DNA of 36,598 nt from Hydrogenophaga sp. (GTDB taxonomy: Bacteria; Pseudomonadota; Gammaproteobacteria; Burkholderiales; Burkholderiaceae_C). The notes beneath the pieces are model-generated. The model did not search any database and was not told where the DNA came from. It was given only the letters and a program-made list of their open reading frames with translations. Position numbers and translations under genes: made by a program. Of the stretch, positions 1-7,316 are shown in pieces (position 1 is the first letter of the stretch; each line of letters begins with the position of its first letter). The stretch lies in contig NZ_JAHCKK010000046.1 of assembly GCF_026125825.1 (NCBI RefSeq), positions 1-36,598 of the forward strand, read 5' to 3'.

Positions 1-1
1 C

Positions 2-121
2 GCGTACCCGGGCACCCAGCACGGTTTCAACAACGACACCACGCCGCGTTTCGATGCCGCTGCGGCCCAGCTCTCGTGGAACCGCACGCTGGCGTTTTTC
101 AGGCAGCACCTGACGGCCTAG
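2..121 (+). CDS. Dienelactone hydrolase family protein, C-terminal fragment (cut by window edge)
   Basis: Only the last 39 codons are present; the gene begins upstream of the window. The reading frame from base 2 gives a tail containing YPGTQHGFNND, the segment of dienelactone hydrolases (carboxymethylenebutenolidase-like alpha/beta hydrolases) that carries the catalytic histidine. It is followed by an amphipathic helix with W, R and F (SWNRTLAFFRQHL) typical of the end of these enzymes, and then TAG. Such enzymes hydrolyse dienelactones in chloroaromatic degradation, but many homologues have unknown substrates, so the specific substrate is not assigned. The next gene is convergent, about 65 bp away. 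Confidence 0.7.
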   Translation, partial: AYPGTQHGFNNDTTPRFDAAAAQLSWNRTLAFFRQHLTA

Positions 122-186
122 AGGGCAACACCTCCTGCGGCGCGTTGCGGCTTCCCCCTGGCCAGCGCTGTTTCAGGCGCCGCGCG

Positions 187-657
187 TCAAGCTTCTCCGC
201 CGAAGCGCTTGATGAGGTTGGCGATGTACTTCTCGACCAGCTTCTCGAACTCGCCCTCGACCACGGGGGCCACCACCATCTTCATCAGGCCGGGCAGCGG
301 CACCTCGATCTCGCCCTGGATCGCCAGCGTGAGGCCGGTGGACTTCTTGTTGTCCACGATCTTCCAGTTGCCCCCCACCAGGGCGTTGCCCACGCCCTTG
401 ACCGGGGTCCACTTGACGGTGCCACGCGCCTTGTCGCTCACGTACTTGCTGGCGTACACGGTCTGGATGTTCACCTGCGCGGTGCCCACCTTCTCCATCT
501 CCCACTGGTAGACGCCGCCGCCCAGGTCGGTGAGCTTCTCCACCTTCGGGAAATGGCTGACCGACTCGGGCACATTGGAGAGCACTTCGAACACCTCGGC
601 CGCCTTGGCCTTGACGTCGAACTCGTAGCCCAGATCGATCTTGACGGTGATGCTCAT
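187..657 (-). CDS. SRPBCC (START-like) family protein
   Basis: A protein of 156 residues starting MSITVKIDLGYEFDVKAKAAEVFEVL. The beta strand followed by a helix and the phrase 'AAEVFEVLSNVPESVSHFPKVEKL' pattern is the N-terminal face of the SRPBCC/polyketide-cyclase fold, which forms a deep hydrophobic ligand pocket. A C-terminal long helix (VVEGEFEKLVEKYIANLIKRF) closes the fold. There is no signal peptide, so it should be cytoplasmic. The ATG at 657 was chosen because the fold begins there; an in-frame upstream extension to 750 is Gly/Pro/Arg-rich and not protein-like. Ligand and role are unknown. It is divergent from the ylqF gene, with 134 bp between them. Confidence 0.8.
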   Translation of the reverse strand: MSITVKIDLGYEFDVKAKAAEVFEVLSNVPESVSHFPKVEKLTDLGGGVYQWEMEKVGTAQVNIQTVYASKYVSDKARGTVKWTPVKGVGNALVGGNWKIVDNKKSTGLTLAIQGEIEVPLPGLMKMVVAPVVEGEFEKLVEKYIANLIKRFGGEA

Positions 658-791
658 GAGGCGCCTCTGCGGGTGTTGGATTGAGGCCGATTGTAGGGAC
701 GGCCCAGGCCCGCGGCCCCCGGGAGTTACACCAAGGCACAATCCCTGCACCCGCCCCGCAACACCCCGTTTCCGCAGAGAGATTTCCCCCG

Positions 792-1733
792 ATGAGCATC
801 CAGTGGTTTCCCGGGCACATGCACCTCACGCGCAAGGCCATCACCGAGCGCGTGAAGGACATCGACGTCGTCATCGAGATGCTCGATGCGCGCCTGCCCG
901 GCTCCAGCGCCAACCCGCTGCTGGCCGAACTCACCTCGGCCAAGCCCACGCTCAAGGTGGTCAACAAGCAGGACATGGCCGACGCCGAGCGCACCGCCCT
1001 CTGGCTCGCGCACTACAACGCGCAGCCCCACACCCGCGCGATCCCGCTGGACGCCAGCGTCGCGGCGCCAGCGCGCGCCATCATCGCCTCGTGCCGCGAG
1101 CTGGCGCCCAACCGGGGCGGCATGGTCAAGCCCATGCGGGTGCTGATCTGCGGCATTCCCAATGTGGGCAAGTCCACGCTGATCAACACCTTCATGGGCA
1201 AGCGCGCCGCCAAGACCGGCGACGAGGCCGGCATCACGCGCACCGAGCAGCGCATCGCCCTGGCCGACGATTTCTACCTGTTCGACACGCCCGGCATGCT
1301 CTGGCCGCGCATCGTGGTGCCGGAAAGCGGCTTCAACCTCGCCGCCAGCGGCGCGGTGGGCCGCAACGCCTACGACGACCAGGAGGTGGCGCTGGAGCTG
1401 CTCAACAAGCTCAAGCTGTCGTACGCCGCTTTGCTGGAGGCGCGCTACAAGCTGGGTCTCGCGCCCGAGGCCATCGCGGCCTTGCCGGACGAGGCGCTGA
1501 TGGAGGCCATCGGCCGCAAGCGCGGCGCGCTGGCGGGCGGTGGCGCGGTGAACTGGCAGAAGGCGGCCGAGCTGGTGATCGCCGACTTCCGCAGCGGCGC
1601 CCTGGGGCGCATCACGCTGGAGACGCCCGAGCAGTTCGTGCGCTGGCTGCAACTGGGGCAGCAGGCCGATGCCGAGCGCCAGGGCCGCAAGAAGGAGCGG
1701 GTGGCCAAGCCCCGCAAACCCGACCGGCGCTGA
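792..1733 (+). CDS. ylqF: Ribosome biogenesis GTPase YlqF/RbgA
   Basis: A 313-residue GTPase with the circularly permuted motif order that defines the YlqF/RbgA family: G4 NKQD (58-61) comes before G1 GIPNVGKST (121-129), a G2 threonine near 149 and G3 DTPG (165-168). The N-terminus SIQWFPGHMHLTRK is the family signature. The family binds the large ribosomal subunit during late assembly and hydrolyses GTP there; the role of proteobacterial members is inferred from Bacillus RbgA. The C-terminal basic tail (RKKERVAKPRKPDRR) could contact rRNA. The ATG at 792 is chosen because the conserved WFPGHM begins at once; the upstream in-frame extension lacks family similarity. Confidence 0.95.
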   Translation: MSIQWFPGHMHLTRKAITERVKDIDVVIEMLDARLPGSSANPLLAELTSAKPTLKVVNKQDMADAERTALWLAHYNAQPHTRAIPLDASVAAPARAIIASCRELAPNRGGMVKPMRVLICGIPNVGKSTLINTFMGKRAAKTGDEAGITRTEQRIALADDFYLFDTPGMLWPRIVVPESGFNLAASGAVGRNAYDDQEVALELLNKLKLSYAALLEARYKLGLAPEAIAALPDEALMEAIGRKRGALAGGGAVNWQKAAELVIADFRSGALGRITLETPEQFVRWLQLGQQADAERQGRKKERVAKPRKPDRR

Positions 1734-1815
1734 AGGGTGCGCGGGCCTTGACCCGCGTCAAGGCGAGCGCGCCCGCGCGGTGCGAGCATGGGCTCCATCG
1801 CCTCAGGAGCCCGCC

Positions 1816-2409
1816 ATGACCGACCCGCGCCGCATTTTGCTGATCGAAGGCCATCCCGATACCACGGGCCGGCACCTCAACCACCTGCTGGTGGAGGCCT
1901 ACGCGGGCGGCGCGACCGCGGCCGGCCACGAGGTTCGGCGCGTGGCCGTGGGCGAGCTGGACTTTCCGGTGCTGCGCAGCGCGCACGAGTGGAAACAAGG
2001 CAGCGTGCCGCCGGCGCTGCAAGCCTCGCAGCAGCACATCCTGTGGGCCGAGCACGTGGTGCTGTTCTTTCCGCTCTGGCTGGGCGAGATGCCGGCGCTG
2101 CTCAAGGCCTGGCTGGAGCAGGTGGCGCGGCCTGGTTTTGCGGTGGGCCCCGACGGTCCCAAGGAATTTGGCCGCAAGCCCCTGAGCGGCCGCTCGGCCC
2201 GCGTGGTGGTGACCATGGGCATGCCGTCGCTGGCCTACCGCTGGTACTTCCGCGCGCACAGCCTCAAGGCGCTGGAGCGCAACATCCTGGGCTTCATTGG
2301 TTTCGCGCCGATCCACGAAACGCTGGTGGGCTCGGTCGAGCAACTGGGAGAGGGCGGTGTCGCCCGCTGGCAGGCCAAGCTGCGCCGGCTTGGCCGCGAC
2401 GCGGCCTGA
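1816..2409 (+). CDS. NAD(P)H:quinone oxidoreductase-like flavodoxin-fold protein
   Basis: A 197-residue protein with the flavodoxin_2 pattern of NQO/KefF-type enzymes. It opens with a beta strand and GHP loop (RILLIEGHPD), followed by the conserved FFPLWLGEMPALLKAWLEQV block at about 75-95, which binds the flavin ring region and contributes to the dimer interface. A PGFAVG turn follows. Members use FMN or FAD to reduce quinones, or act as ancillary subunits of potassium-efflux systems; no KefB/C gene is present here, so the general quinone-reductase label is safer. The start at ATG 1816 follows an AGGAG at 1804-1808. It lies 82 bp downstream of ylqF and ends 3 bp from the convergent DUF427 gene. 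Confidence 0.8.
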   Translation: MTDPRRILLIEGHPDTTGRHLNHLLVEAYAGGATAAGHEVRRVAVGELDFPVLRSAHEWKQGSVPPALQASQQHILWAEHVVLFFPLWLGEMPALLKAWLEQVARPGFAVGPDGPKEFGRKPLSGRSARVVVTMGMPSLAYRWYFRAHSLKALERNILGFIGFAPIHETLVGSVEQLGEGGVARWQAKLRRLGRDAA

Positions 2410-2412
2410 GGC

Positions 2413-2694
2413 TCAGGCCTCGATCTTCACGCCTTTCCAGAAGGCCACGCGGCCCTTGATCATCTCGGCCTCTGGCTTGGGGTCGGCGTAATACCAGGCG
2501 GCATCGGTGTTGAGTTCGCCGTTGACCAGCAGCGAGTAGTAGCTCGCCTGGCCCTTCCACGCACAGGTGGTCCGGTGGTTGCTGAAGGTGACGTGGTCGC
2601 GGTTGAGCGAACTCTCCGGGAAGTAGTGGTTGCCCTCCAGGACCACGGTGTCGTCGCTCTCGGCGATGGTCACGCCATTCCAGATCGCCTTCAT
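2413..2694 (-). CDS. DUF427 family protein
   Basis: A compact 93-residue protein beginning MKAIWNGVTIAESDDTVVLEGNHYFP. This matches the DUF427 family: 'W-G-x-x-I-A-x-S' near the start, 'YFP' near 25, a central 'W-K-G-x-A-x-Y' and a 'AWYYADPKPEAEMIKGRVAFW' end. The family is widespread in bacteria and fungi; no biochemical function is established that I can assert. There is no signal peptide. It sits 10 bp downstream of a 46-residue basic protein gene on the same strand, so the two probably share a transcript. Confidence 0.85.
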   Translation of the reverse strand: MKAIWNGVTIAESDDTVVLEGNHYFPESSLNRDHVTFSNHRTTCAWKGQASYYSLLVNGELNTDAAWYYADPKPEAEMIKGRVAFWKGVKIEA

Positions 2695-2704
2695 GCGGCG
2701 GTGC

Positions 2705-2845
2705 TCACTTGTTCTTCTCTTTGCCGCGCGGCATCACGGCCGTGACCGGTGGCACCGGCCGGTCGGACGACACCGGGCCCTTGGGCGCCGAGGTGTCCTT
2801 CTTGGGTTTCTTGGCCATTTTTTCGTTGCGCTGTTCCTTGCCCAT
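2705..2845 (-). CDS. Small basic Lys/Pro-rich protein (46 aa)
   Basis: A small open frame of 47 codons encodes MGKEQRNEKMAKKPKKDTSA, continuing to PRGKEKNK. A GGAGGT Shine-Dalgarno sits four bases before the ATG, the strongest ribosome-binding site in this part of the window. The product is highly basic and low in complexity, without membrane segments. The clean ribosome-binding site, ATG start, and 10-bp spacing to the downstream DUF427 gene argue that it is translated and cotranscribed with it. Function unknown; a nucleic-acid- or ribosome-associated role would fit the charge but is only a guess. Confidence 0.65.
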   Translation of the reverse strand: MGKEQRNEKMAKKPKKDTSAPKGPVSSDRPVPPVTAVMPRGKEKNK

Positions 2846-2950
2846 GGGGACCTCCGATTGACACCGCGATGCGCGGCAGATGCGCCGATGGTAAGCGACA
2901 AAATGAGCGTTTCAAGCCCCGGGCAGGGGCCTGTCACGCGCGCTGGCGGG

Positions 2951-3571
2951 CTACTGGCCCATGCCCAGGAAGTTGGCCAGTGCCTCGACGCCAAGGGCAC
3001 CGCTTTGCGTGATCACGGCACCCGTGCGCTGGTGTTTGGCCACCATGAACGGCACCGAGGTGGCACCCAGGCGTTCCAGCAGCGCGGTGTTGGTTTTGAT
3101 GGTCGCCATCACGTCGGGTGCAATGCTGGCCGAGGCCGACATGCCGCCCTGGCCGGCGAGCAGTTGCTGCTCGTGCGCGTTCATGGTTTCCACCGGGTTG
3201 GCGGCGGTCATGATGGCCGCGCCCTGCGGGGCGCTCTTGGCGTTCATGATGGCCACGGGCAGCCAGACGAACTTCACCTTGCTCTGCAGCGGCAGGGACG
3301 ATTGCCACAGGTGGCCGCAGTGCGGGCATTGTGGGTCGAACAGCACGTAGACCGTGTTGGCGCTCATCAGGGCGCCGGCGGTGAAGCCCTTGCCCTGCGC
3401 GGCGAGCACGTCGTAGGCCTGGGCGGGGGGAATCGGGCTGGTGTCGGCCGCGGGGGCCCCGGCGGCGCTGGGCGCGCCGGTGGTTTCTTCCTTCGAGCAG
3501 GCGGCCAGCGACAGGGCCAGCGCGGCCATCAGGGGGAGGGTGAGGTGGCGGAGTTTCATGGCGGATCGCAT
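2951..3571 (-). CDS. DsbC/DsbG-like thiol:disulfide interchange lipoprotein
   Basis: A 206-residue protein with an N-terminal lipoprotein signal ending in the lipobox LAAC (acylated Cys25), then an Ala/Pro/Thr linker and a thioredoxin fold of DsbC/DsbG type. The redox motif CPHC is at residues 82-85 in YVLFDPQCPHCGH, and a cis-proline loop TSVPF occurs further on. It should be anchored in a periplasm-facing membrane and handle disulfide isomerisation or oxidation. It lacks the DsbC dimerisation domain, being about 30-40 residues shorter than full DsbC/G. The start at ATG 3571 has AGGA ten bases upstream; an internal ATG at 3559 has none. A strong terminator separates it from the upstream rcnB-like gene. 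Confidence 0.85.
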   Translation of the reverse strand: MRSAMKLRHLTLPLMAALALSLAACSKEETTGAPSAAGAPAADTSPIPPAQAYDVLAAQGKGFTAGALMSANTVYVLFDPQCPHCGHLWQSSLPLQSKVKFVWLPVAIMNAKSAPQGAAIMTAANPVETMNAHEQQLLAGQGGMSASASIAPDVMATIKTNTALLERLGATSVPFMVAKHQRTGAVITQSGALGVEALANFLGMGQ

Positions 3572-3606
3572 CGTTGGTTTTTCCTGGGCCGCATCATCGC
3601 AGAGAA

Positions 3607-3630
3607 GGCCCCCCTCCGTGGAGGGGGGCC
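3607..3630. repeat. GC-rich perfect hairpin
   Basis: GGCCCCCCTCC-GT-GGAGGGGGGCC reads as an 11-bp perfect inverted repeat (in practice a 10-bp stem with a 4-base loop). It lies about 35 bp upstream of the DsbC-like start and 10 bp beyond the rcnB-like terminator, so it may add to transcription arrest or affect the leader of the downstream gene. There is no T-tract on either side. Confidence 0.5.
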
Positions 3631-3639
3631 CATGACAAA

Positions 3640-3675
3640 GGGCGCAGCACCCCGGCTTGCCGGTGTGCTGCGCCC
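3640..3675 (-). terminator. Rho-independent terminator of the rcnB-like gene
   Basis: On the minus strand a 15-pair stem (GGGCGCAGCAC plus CCGG arms, one internal mismatch) closes on a CAAG loop and is followed by CTTTGTC. It begins about 30 bp after the stop codon of the rcnB-like gene. Stem strength and position fit an intrinsic terminator, although the U-tract is short. Confidence 0.65.
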
Positions 3676-3705
3676 TGGGCGTGCGGATGCCCGCGCCGCG
3701 CAAGC

Positions 3706-4152
3706 TCAGTTGTTCAGGATCAGGTTGGCGATCAGGCCGGTGGCGATGGCCACCAGCACGTAGTCGGTGCCGACCTGCACCCATTGGTGGCCACGCGGCG
3801 GCGCGTACAGGCGGTGCTGGTGCGGGTTCACCACCACGTACTGGCGGTTGCGGTACTCGTAGGGGATGTAGCCGCCACGGCGGAACTCGGGGCCGCGCGC
3901 GTTGTAGTAGTAGTGGTGGTAGTGCCGGTCGTTGCGCGACTGGCGGTAGTCGCGCCGGTCGTCGCGGCGTTCGTGGCGGAAATCGCGGCGATCGTCGCGC
4001 CGGTCCTGGCGGTAGTCGCGCCGGTCATCGCGGCGGTCGTCCACGCGCTGCAGGTGGCTGGGCTCGAATCGCGCACCTTGCGCGAAGGACAGCGAGCTCA
4101 CGCCAAGGGAGGCGGCCGCCAGGGCGTACACAACAAGGTTTCGGGATTTCAT
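3706..4152 (-). CDS. RcnB family periplasmic protein with Asp/Arg-rich repeats
   Basis: A 148-residue exported protein. A Sec signal peptide (MKSRNLVVYALAAASLG...SFA) is predicted to be cleaved before QGARF. Residues 38-75 hold tandem DDRRD/DDRRDYRQ units, and the C-terminal half (GYIPYEYRNRQYVV, PPRGHQWVQVGTDYVLV, AIATGLIANLIL) matches the RcnB fold: a 'Y-R' strand, the W-x-x-V/G-D-Y-hydrophobic segment and a terminal hydrophobic helix. Escherichia coli RcnB affects nickel/cobalt homeostasis in the periplasm, but this family is large and metal specificity is unproven; no RcnA efflux gene is nearby. A strong AGGAG precedes the ATG. Confidence 0.8.
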   Translation of the reverse strand: MKSRNLVVYALAAASLGVSSLSFAQGARFEPSHLQRVDDRRDDRRDYRQDRRDDRRDFRHERRDDRRDYRQSRNDRHYHHYYYNARGPEFRRGGYIPYEYRNRQYVVVNPHQHRLYAPPRGHQWVQVGTDYVLVAIATGLIANLILNN

Positions 4153-4275
4153 GGAGGTTTCTCCTGGGGTTGGTGAGACTCCATCGTGGCCCGCGCATGT
4201 GAACGCGCGGTAAAGGCCGCGCCCCGCCTGTGCAAAGTTCTGTACCGGCATGTGCCGGCCGCGGGGCCCTGCGGC

Positions 4276-4752
4276 TCAGCCCTTCATGGCGGCCTGGGCG
4301 TGCAGCTTGGCCGCGATGTACTCACCATGTGTCACATGCAGCAGGCCGGCCACCTTGCTGATGACATGGTGCTCGTGCGCGTCCAGGTGGTGATCGGCAA
4401 AGGCCACTTCCCACATCGCCTCCACCACGCGGATTTTCTGCGCCTGCGTGAAGCGCTCGTTCATCAGCCCGGTGAAGCGCTGGTAGTCGTACGCGGTGCG
4501 CGCGGTTTCGTGGGCCAGCTCGAGCAGGCGCTGCAATTCGTCGTCGCTCAGCGCGAACTTGCGGCGCAGCGCGGTCAGCACCGCATCGCGTTCGCTGTCC
4601 TGCAGGCTGGGCTCGGCGCGCATCACTTCCACCAGCAGCACGGCGGTGGCGAGTTGCAGGGTGTGTTCCTGTTCGGCGGGGGCCTGGGCACCCGCCGGTG
4701 CCGTGAGGCTGGCGGTGAGGGTGTCGAAGAGATCCTTGAGGTTTCTGAGCAT
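4276..4752 (-). CDS. TerB-like (tellurite-resistance/DUF533-type) helical protein
   Basis: A 158-residue all-helical protein without signal or membrane segments. The central part (LATAVLLVEVMRAEPSLQDSERDAV, then LSDDELQRLLELAHE) and the later helices (EAMWEVAFADHHLDAHEHHVISKVAGLL) reproduce the TerB pattern: paired helices with acidic 'D/E' metal-binding positions in the A-D-x-x-L-D-x-x-E loop. TerB domains sit in stress- and membrane-associated complexes in ter operons; no other ter gene is here, so this is one of the common solitary versions and tellurite resistance should not be assumed. ATG 4752 is preferred to the upstream TTG at 4779. Upstream lies the DUF938 methyltransferase on the same strand. 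Confidence 0.8.
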   Translation of the reverse strand: MLRNLKDLFDTLTASLTAPAGAQAPAEQEHTLQLATAVLLVEVMRAEPSLQDSERDAVLTALRRKFALSDDELQRLLELAHETARTAYDYQRFTGLMNERFTQAQKIRVVEAMWEVAFADHHLDAHEHHVISKVAGLLHVTHGEYIAAKLHAQAAMKG

Positions 4753-4804
4753 GGTCGGCAATCCATCTGGCGCGGTCAAAGAAAGGTGGAGCCCGTGCGC
4801 AGGC

Positions 4805-5419
4805 TCAGGGTTCCCGGCGCCAGACCAGCAGCAGGTTGTGGGCCGGCATGGCGTGCCGTTCGCTCAGCACCAGGCCGGCGCGCTGCGCCTCCCGTTCCAC
4901 CGCTTCGCGCTGGCGCAGGCCCCAGGCCGCGTTTTCGCGCCGCAGGCTCTCATCGAACGCCAGGTTGCCGGGTGAGGTGGGCACGCCGTCCTCCAGATAC
5001 GGCCCGTAGGTGACGAGCGCTCCCTGGGTCGTGAGATGCCTGGCCGCGCCCTGCATCAGCGCCGCGCAGGTGGCCCAGGGCGCGATGTGCAGCATGTTGG
5101 CGCAAAAGATGCCGTCGAACGGGTCGGGCCCCAGCGGCCATTGGGGCGCGAGCACGTCCAGCTGCAGTGGCTCCAGCACGTGCCCCGCCTGGGTATCTGC
5201 CGCCCAGGCGCGGATGGAGGGCAGGGCGTCGGCCTGGAAGTCCGTGGGCTGCCAGCGCCAGCCCGGCATGGCCGCGGCGAACCAGGCCGCGTGCTGGCCG
5301 GTGCCCGAGGCGATCTCCAGCACGCGGCCGTGGGCGGGGAAGACCTGGCGGAGCACGTCCAGAATGGGCCGCTTGTTGCGTTCGGCGGCGGGGCTCAGGC
5401 GCAGGATGTTGGCGTTCAT
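4805..5419 (-). CDS. DUF938 family class I SAM-dependent methyltransferase
   Basis: A 204-residue protein with a Rossmann methyltransferase core. Motif I is VLEIASGTGQHAAWFA at about 33-48, an acidic strand end follows in WQPTDFQ, and NMLHIAPW at about 108-115 is the signature of the DUF938 family. The opening RLSPAAERNKRPIL is also diagnostic. It should bind S-adenosylmethionine; the methyl acceptor is unknown. The ATG at 5419 begins MNANILRLSPAAERN; a frame extension to 5449 is unneeded. It is 36 bp downstream of the GGDEF-like membrane protein gene and upstream of the TerB-like gene, all on the minus strand. Confidence 0.88.
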   Translation of the reverse strand: MNANILRLSPAAERNKRPILDVLRQVFPAHGRVLEIASGTGQHAAWFAAAMPGWRWQPTDFQADALPSIRAWAADTQAGHVLEPLQLDVLAPQWPLGPDPFDGIFCANMLHIAPWATCAALMQGAARHLTTQGALVTYGPYLEDGVPTSPGNLAFDESLRRENAAWGLRQREAVEREAQRAGLVLSERHAMPAHNLLLVWRREP

Positions 5420-5455
5420 GCGGCCATTGTCCGGCACCGAAGCGCCCAAGAGCGG

Positions 5456-6676
5456 TCAGCGCAGGCGCGCAGGCTCGGTCTCCACCGCTTGTTCGCTTTC
5501 GCGAGGTGCTGTGCTGGCCATGGCCAGTGCCTGGCGTTCGGCCTCGTTGATCACATCGGCAGGCACGGCGCTGGCCGGGTCCACCGTCACCACACCCAGC
5601 CCGATGCGTGGCCGGAACGGCTGGCGCTTGCGCTGTTCATCGAACACCGTCAAGGGGTTGGACACCGTCAGGGCCATGCGCGCGGCGGTGGCGCGCACGG
5701 GAGGCTGGTGCGGGTCCATCGTGAGCACCACGACGAAGCACCGAGGGTGGTACAGCCCCACCACGCACCGAAAGCCCGCCGCGCGGCGGATGCGCGCCGC
5801 CACGGTCGACAGGATCTGATGCTCCGCGCTGGGACCGGCCGAATCGGCCAGCTCGTACAGGTTGCTCACATAGAGGCACAACACGGCCGCTTCGCAATCC
5901 AGGCGCGCGGCGCGCCACAGGGCGTGCTCCACGTCGGCGATCAGCGCCGAACCCGTGGACAGGCCGGTGGCCGGGTCCGTGCTGTTCGACAGGCGCGAGA
6001 GGCGCGCGATCTCGCGGTTGTGCCGGTTGCGCAGAAGGCCCAGCACCGAAGCCATGAGGAAAAACACCAGCGTCACCATTGCCGTGAACAGCCAGGTGCG
6101 CAGGCCCAGGCCCGGCACTTCCAGGCCGCGCAGGTAATGGCCGACCGTCGTGACGGCCAGGCAGCCGATCGCCACCGCCATCCAGCGCGCGAGCGGATCG
6201 CCCAGCCGGGATGCGCGCACCGCCGCCGCCAGCGCGAGCAGCACCGGCACCATGTTCACCACCGCAGTGGCCACCAGCAGCTCGCGGAAATTCTCAGGCT
6301 CGATCTGGCTGGCCAGCACCACCAGGATCACCGTGGCGGACACCAGCAGGGCGCCGCCCACCGCCGTGAGGCGGTGCACCCGCCCGTCTTCGCGGGCGCC
6401 GCCCAGCCAGGTGCCCACGTAGTAGAGGCCCATGGCCCCGGCCGCCGGGCCCAGGCCGGCCTTGAGCACCATCAGCAGCCGCCCGGGCAGATCGGGAAAG
6501 AAGACCTCAGGCAGGCCCGTCATCACCACGCAGCTGGCACCGGTGATCGAGACAAACAGAAGGTTGCGAAGGGCGCCGATGCTGTGGCCCTGGAACAGAT
6601 CGGCCAGTGCCAGGGCCGCGAGGGTGCACAAGCCACCCAACATGGCGGACCAGACAGCGATTTCGGCAATGGGCAT
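5456..6676 (-). CDS. Multi-pass membrane protein with a degenerate GGDEF domain
   Basis: 406 residues. The first ~220 residues contain about seven hydrophobic helices, in the manner of a membrane sensor module. After a short linker (NRHNREIARLSRLSN) comes a GGDEF fold: DPATGLSTGSAL corresponds to the conserved D-x-x-T-G-L-x-N-R start. Catalytic positions are lost: where diguanylate cyclases have R-x-GGDEF the sequence reads GLYHPRCF, and the metal-binding D of the first strand is not conserved (LCLYVSNLYELADSAG). The protein should therefore not synthesise cyclic di-GMP, but could sense a ligand or act through protein contacts. It is probably cotranscribed with the DUF938 methyltransferase gene 36 bp downstream. 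Confidence 0.75.
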   Translation of the reverse strand: MPIAEIAVWSAMLGGLCTLAALALADLFQGHSIGALRNLLFVSITGASCVVMTGLPEVFFPDLPGRLLMVLKAGLGPAAGAMGLYYVGTWLGGAREDGRVHRLTAVGGALLVSATVILVVLASQIEPENFRELLVATAVVNMVPVLLALAAAVRASRLGDPLARWMAVAIGCLAVTTVGHYLRGLEVPGLGLRTWLFTAMVTLVFFLMASVLGLLRNRHNREIARLSRLSNSTDPATGLSTGSALIADVEHALWRAARLDCEAAVLCLYVSNLYELADSAGPSAEHQILSTVAARIRRAAGFRCVVGLYHPRCFVVVLTMDPHQPPVRATAARMALTVSNPLTVFDEQRKRQPFRPRIGLGVVTVDPASAVPADVINEAERQALAMASTAPRESEQAVETEPARLR

Positions 6677-6772
6677 GCGGGGATTATCGGGAGTCGACCG
6701 CGCGGGCGACGTCCTGCCCCGTCAAGTTTGTCACGCCCCTTCGCGTTGCGTGCGCGTCTGACCGTGCAATGG

Positions 6773-7162
6773 CTATCGGCCCGTGGCCGACGTGCGCTGC
6801 TGCTGCCCCTGAAACTCCCCCTTCTGGCTCGACTTGCTCGCACGGGGCTTGAGTCGCGGCATCGGTTCGAGGAAGGTCGAATGCTGGCGCAGCAGCATGG
6901 CGGCCTCGGCCTGCGCGCGGCGTTTGGACAGCACGTGCAGCACCAGCAGCCCCACGCCCAGGCCCAGGGCCATCCACGCTGGCGCGAGCAGGGCCTTGGC
7001 CGCCGACTTGAGCGAATGTTCGGTCGCCATCGCGAGCGACACCATCCACAGGAATATCCCGGCCAGCAGCGCGCCGAGGCCGTTGAAGAGCATGGGTTGG
7101 GTCTTGCGTCGGTAGGCGTTGCGCCGCCCGGACCTGGTCTTGGAGCTGGAAGTCTTGGTCAT
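6773..7162 (-). CDS. Small two-helix membrane protein, function unknown
   Basis: 129 residues starting MTKTSSSKTRSGRRNAYRRKTQ. A basic Ser/Arg/Lys-rich cytoplasmic head is followed by two hydrophobic helices at about 25-46 and 58-80 and a basic, Gln/Ser-rich tail. By the positive-inside rule both termini should be cytoplasmic. I do not recognise a family. The ATG at 7162 is the first in frame. It is divergent from the DTW-domain gene (154-bp gap) and lies 96 bp upstream of the degenerate-GGDEF gene start. Confidence 0.65.
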   Translation of the reverse strand: MTKTSSSKTRSGRRNAYRRKTQPMLFNGLGALLAGIFLWMVSLAMATEHSLKSAAKALLAPAWMALGLGVGLLVLHVLSKRRAQAEAAMLLRQHSTFLEPMPRLKPRASKSSQKGEFQGQQQRTSATGR

Positions 7163-7316
7163 GAGAAGTCCCCGCCATCATCTGTCAAACACCGTTGAGG
7201 GGACGCCACAGGGCGACCAACGGAGCGATCGCCGGCTGGCCGCGAAGTGCGTTACAAGTCGCAACTGCGGGTGTAAGAAAAATCCCTGCCTCAGGACTTG
7301 CGCCTACATTCCTCCC

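Noticed and set aside
4276-4752. Tellurite resistance operon
   Set aside because: Only a solitary TerB-like gene is found; no terA, terC, terD or terE.
5036-7198. A 720-codon open frame on the plus strand across the methyltransferase and GGDEF-like genes
   Set aside because: It lies antisense to two genes with clear domains, is His/Arg/Gln-rich without any domain, and is a usual consequence of high GC.
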